Shown in pieces: positions 4,442 to 7,250 of a stretch of 7,250 nucleotides of DNA. The notes beneath the pieces are model-generated. The model saw nothing but the letters and a program-made list of their open reading frames with translations. It did no database searches and was not told the origin of the DNA. How positions within the stretch are numbered: position 1 is the stretch's first letter; every line of letters begins with the position of its first letter. The position numbers and the translations under genes are program-made. The DNA comes from Candidatus Peribacterales bacterium. Lineage in GTDB: Bacteria; Patescibacteriota; Gracilibacteria; Peribacterales; Peribacteraceae. The stretch spans positions 1 through 7,250 of the forward strand of contig JAKFXO010000082.1 in assembly GCA_021731345.1 (NCBI GenBank). Direction: 5' to 3'.

Positions 4442-7250
4442 ATGCTGCGCTGGGTACACATTGCGCGCCTTGCCTACAATCACTCTCCTGAAAAGGAGCA
4501 GCGATTGCTTCAGCTTGTGCAGCCAGATCCAAACAGCCAAGCAAACCAGCTGGAGGTCGAGAATGCGGCATCTGCTTCAGCAAATGTGCACCATGTCGAA
4601 CTGTCTGATCGCCAGAAATTTCACGATGCGATCTTCCGCGCGATTCAGCCGGATGCCCAGAAAGATGTGCTGCGCGATTATTTGCCGGAGATCGAAAAGA
4701 AGATCGGAAAAATTGAAACCGAGAAGCTGAATGACGCCGCACTTGATGACGTCATCCAACTTGCACGCATCGGCATCATTGAAGAATTGAACACCGAAGA
4801 GTCTGACCGTCGTCAGCTTGCAACAGTCCTCAAGAACACCGACTCATCTGAGGCGAGTGATGACGAGATGAGAAAGATTTTAGAGGATCACCGTCCGCTC
4901 ATCGAAAAGTATTTTAAAATTCCAAGTAACTCTCCGGGGCACGCAATCGACTTACTGCAGGCGCTGCTGCACACAGACATCGAGCGCATTCGTAAGGTCA
5001 CTCACGAGAGGCAGACCGGCATCAAGTGGCATCATCTTCAGGCTGCAGCTTTTGAAGAAGAATATCGCCGACTTCGCAACGTGAAGCCAGATGAGACTGT
5101 GCGAGTGCCAAGCGCATTTGCATACGGAGACATCATGTATTTCAACGTTGATCATCCGGATTTTACTGATCCAGTACATGGTGAAGTTATGGCCGAACGT
5201 GCGGTCACGCACGAAGCTACCCACCTCGCGCTTTCGCTCGCAGAAAACCGTCATAACCTCAAGCAGTGGACATCAATCTTGAAGGGGCATCCACGCTGGA
5301 AAGATTTGTCTGACGCAGTTGCTGATGTGTTCAAGAGTGATCCTGACTACCTAGATACTGGCAGTAAGAATGAGCACATTACCGGGGAAGCACTCGCAAT
5401 CTATACGGCAAACACGCGTCATCCGTCATCGCTTTCCGGTGATGCTGCGGCAGCGCAGGAAAAAGTCTGCGCCATCATGCAGAATATTTTTGATACCCCA
5501 CACACCGGCTACCTCACAACGCTGAAAGGCACACTTGATGCAGCGGTAGACCGCTTTGTGGAGCTGGAAGTGCGCAATGACGACCCAGATGCACCGCCAA
5601 CGCTCGGTAAGCTCCTTAGTAACTCTGCCAAGGACAGCCGTAACCAGCGCATGCTGGAGGAGCGTTTGACAGGAAACACTGTGCCCAATGCTGAGGGTCT
5701 AAATACCAATGCAGACGAAGGTGTTGAAGAAGCAAAAAATCACCTGAAGGGAGAAGACGAAGAGACGGGACCATCTGCAACTCCAGAATCTATTTTGAAC
5801 AGTGCTTCTCGCGTCTCACAAAAGATTGGAGAGATGCGTGAAGAATATCCGGAAATCCGTGCGAGTATTGAGACATCTGACGGTGACAAGTATGACAAAG
5901 ATGAACTTTTCGCTGCAGTTGATCAAAACCTTGAGCACCTCAGTCAGCAATCCAATGACATCACGCTCATCACGCACTATGCGGAAGCGCTGAAGCGCTG
6001 GAATTTGCCTGCGAGAAACGGCGGCTACACAGCTGGAGAAAAAAGTGAGCTAGTTGAAAAAATGCACCTACGTTCCAACCCGTATAAAAACATGACAGGA
6101 ACGATGGAAGAAGCTGACAAGGCAACGCTTGCGGATCGCAAAGAACTGCTTTCGATCATGAAAGAAACAATCGACATTCATGAAAAGACTCTTCAGGCCA
6201 TGGACGCTGCGCTGACAGCGGCAAGCAAGGAAAAGAAAGACAAGAGTGAAAGTGGCGACACCACGACAACGTGGCAGTGGCTCAAGAAAAATGTGTTTAG
6301 CAGCCAAGGAAGTGTGAAGTGGATGTCAGCACTCAACATCATGAGCGTCATCAAAATTTACAAAGACGCCATCGTCCAAAACTATCAGGCGAACCAGAAA
6401 GTGAAGGAGAACGCCTTCGCGAAAAACTTGAACGTGTATAAGCCGATCCAGCACACGCTCAATAAGCTCGCTCGTTCGGCAAACAACACCGAAACATCTG
6501 AATTTGCCGAATATATTGAGAAAGAAGGTTTCACCTTCGACGACGTCTTTGGTCCGGATGGAAAAGGTTTAAGCGAAGGTCTTTTGTTCGATAACCGTCA
6601 CAACTACAACCGTGCAAAAGCAGTTTTGGAATATGCCGCAGACCACGCATGGCTGTATTTCATTAATACTCTCGATGGCTCCAACGTGTACGGCGTCGAT
6701 GTCGAAGCAATGGACGGACATCAATCTTTTGAGGAGATGGTACAAAGGCACGAAGAAGGTAAGTCAAAGCAGATCGATCACGGTCATGAGCGTGTGGATA
6801 AATATCCGGACGTACCACCAATCATGGCAACGATGGTCCATGAACTACGACAAAAAAACATCTTTGCCGTGCAAGGAATCATGAAACGTCTGCAGGACAA
6901 AGCCAAATACTCGCACAGCAATACATGGATGCTCACGACCCTGCTCATGCTTATTCGTGACGAATGTGGAAAGGACCCTACACTCAAGTACTGTCTTGAT
7001 AAGGGTATGATCGACAACATCTCAAACCATACGATTGGCCAATCTGCGTGGTCGATCACGTGGCTCAAAATGCTGCGTGGTGACATCATGAAATGGAAGG
7101 AAGATCCTGATCCAAAGGCAAAATTTGGAAACAATGTCCTGACAGAGACGATGGAAACCATCGAAACTGAACTGAAAAAAGCAGGATGCAACTTTCCAGA
7201 AGATACGGCAGAAGGTCGAATGGCAAAGTATGAAGCCATTGCCATGGTGC
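4442..7250 (+). CDS. Giant protein with N-terminal HEXXH zinc-protease motif, runs off the right edge
   Basis: The frame opens at ATG directly after the upstream TAG and has no stop through the right edge: 936 complete codons, C-terminus missing. The start 'MLRWVHIARLAY' has no signal peptide, and no membrane segment is evident anywhere. Residues 1-220 look helical. Residues 222-330 resemble a zincin: a strand region 'FAYGDIMYFNVDHPDF', then H257-E258-A-T-H261, then 'NEHITGEALAIY' with E316 as the likely third zinc ligand, a gluzincin-like arrangement with a long gap, similar in scale to neprilysin. E311 or H312 are other ligand candidates. Residues about 395-455 are an acidic, disordered linker. 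From about 455 onward it is helical and charged, with W627 in 'VKWMSALNIM' and 'YAADHAWLY' at 731-739. The Shine-Dalgarno site is absent, so translation may be coupled to the membrane-protein gene. Protease activity is inferred from the motif; the rest is unrecognised. Confidence 0.85.
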   Translation, partial: MLRWVHIARLAYNHSPEKEQRLLQLVQPDPNSQANQLEVENAASASANVHHVELSDRQKFHDAIFRAIQPDAQKDVLRDYLPEIEKKIGKIETEKLNDAALDDVIQLARIGIIEELNTEESDRRQLATVLKNTDSSEASDDEMRKILEDHRPLIEKYFKIPSNSPGHAIDLLQALLHTDIERIRKVTHERQTGIKWHHLQAAAFEEEYRRLRNVKPDETVRVPSAFAYGDIMYFNVDHPDFTDPVHGEVMAERAVTHEATHLALSLAENRHNLKQWTSILKGHPRWKDLSDAVADVFKSDPDYLDTGSKNEHITGEALAIYTANTRHPSSLSGDAAAAQEKVCAIMQNIFDTPHTGYLTTLKGTLDAAVDRFVELEVRNDDPDAPPTLGKLLSNSAKDSRNQRMLEERLTGNTVPNAEGLNTNADEGVEEAKNHLKGEDEETGPSATPESILNSASRVSQKIGEMREEYPEIRASIETSDGDKYDKDELFAAVDQNLEHLSQQSNDITLITHYAEALKRWNLPARNGGYTAGEKSELVEKMHLRSNPYKNMTGTMEEADKATLADRKELLSIMKETIDIHEKTLQAMDAALTAASKEKKDKSESGDTTTTWQWLKKNVFSSQGSVKWMSALNIMSVIKIYKDAIVQNYQANQKVKENAFAKNLNVYKPIQHTLNKLARSANNTETSEFAEYIEKEGFTFDDVFGPDGKGLSEGLLFDNRHNYNRAKAVLEYAADHAWLYFINTLDGSNVYGVDVEAMDGHQSFEEMVQRHEEGKSKQIDHGHERVDKYPDVPPIMATMVHELRQKNIFAVQGIMKRLQDKAKYSHSNTWMLTTLLMLIRDECGKDPTLKYCLDKGMIDNISNHTIGQSAWSITWLKMLRGDIMKWKEDPDPKAKFGNNVLTETMETIETELKKAGCNFPEDTAEGRMAKYEAIAMV

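Noticed and set aside
4419..5254. Leftward and off-frame open frames opposite the giant gene
   Set aside because: They are antisense or shifted shadows of the continuous 4442-7250 frame, which alone has coherent domain content and motif structure.

Overview
The window looks like a chromosomal segment of a bacterium with the standard code: the closed genes end in TAG, TAA and TGA, and none of the long frames contains an internal TGA. Base composition looks balanced, near 48-50% G+C by eye. The small two-segment membrane protein with an N-terminal 'W-x-A ... H-x-x-K-W-Y' pattern, and the very large protein of unknown family after it, resemble genes I associate with Patescibacteria (CPR, Peregrinibacteria/Gracilibacteria side). 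That placement is inference from protein style only; there is no rRNA or marker gene here.

Layout. The left half reads leftward. At the left edge is the first part (116 codons) of a hypothetical gene with a clear ribosome site and a full-consensus sigma-70 promoter. Next is a two-gene unit: a SufS-like cysteine desulfurase (1531-2730, GTG start), whose stop overlaps the start (TAATG) of a membrane-anchored thioredoxin/DsbA-like protein (449-1531). Upstream of the desulfurase is an intact tRNA-Val(GAC) with encoded CCA (2946-3022). Just downstream of that tRNA is a broken second copy (2808-2933). The copy keeps a 45-base identical 3' half, but its D arm and anticodon loop are interrupted by hairpin-forming inserts.

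The right half reads rightward. It holds a ComF-family phosphoribosyltransferase that has lost the usual N-terminal zinc-finger cysteines (3194-3853), then a gap with a 12-base palindrome and an extended -10 promoter. After that come a 157-residue, two-segment membrane protein (3968-4441) and, directly abutting it, a very large open frame from 4442 past the right edge (at least 936 codons). The large protein carries an HEATH zinc-protease motif with a candidate downstream glutamate ligand, an acidic linker, and a long helical, tryptophan-containing C-terminal part.

How the genes may work together. The desulfurase and thioredoxin-like protein are probably translated as a coupled pair joining sulfur mobilisation and thiol chemistry, although no Suf/Isc scaffold gene is visible. 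The small membrane protein and the giant putative metalloprotease are probably one operon. Two genes (at 2730 and 3968) have no Shine-Dalgarno sequence and have a -10-like element so close to the start that leaderless or nearly leaderless transcripts are likely. The most unusual items are the giant protein and the tRNA-derived repeat.
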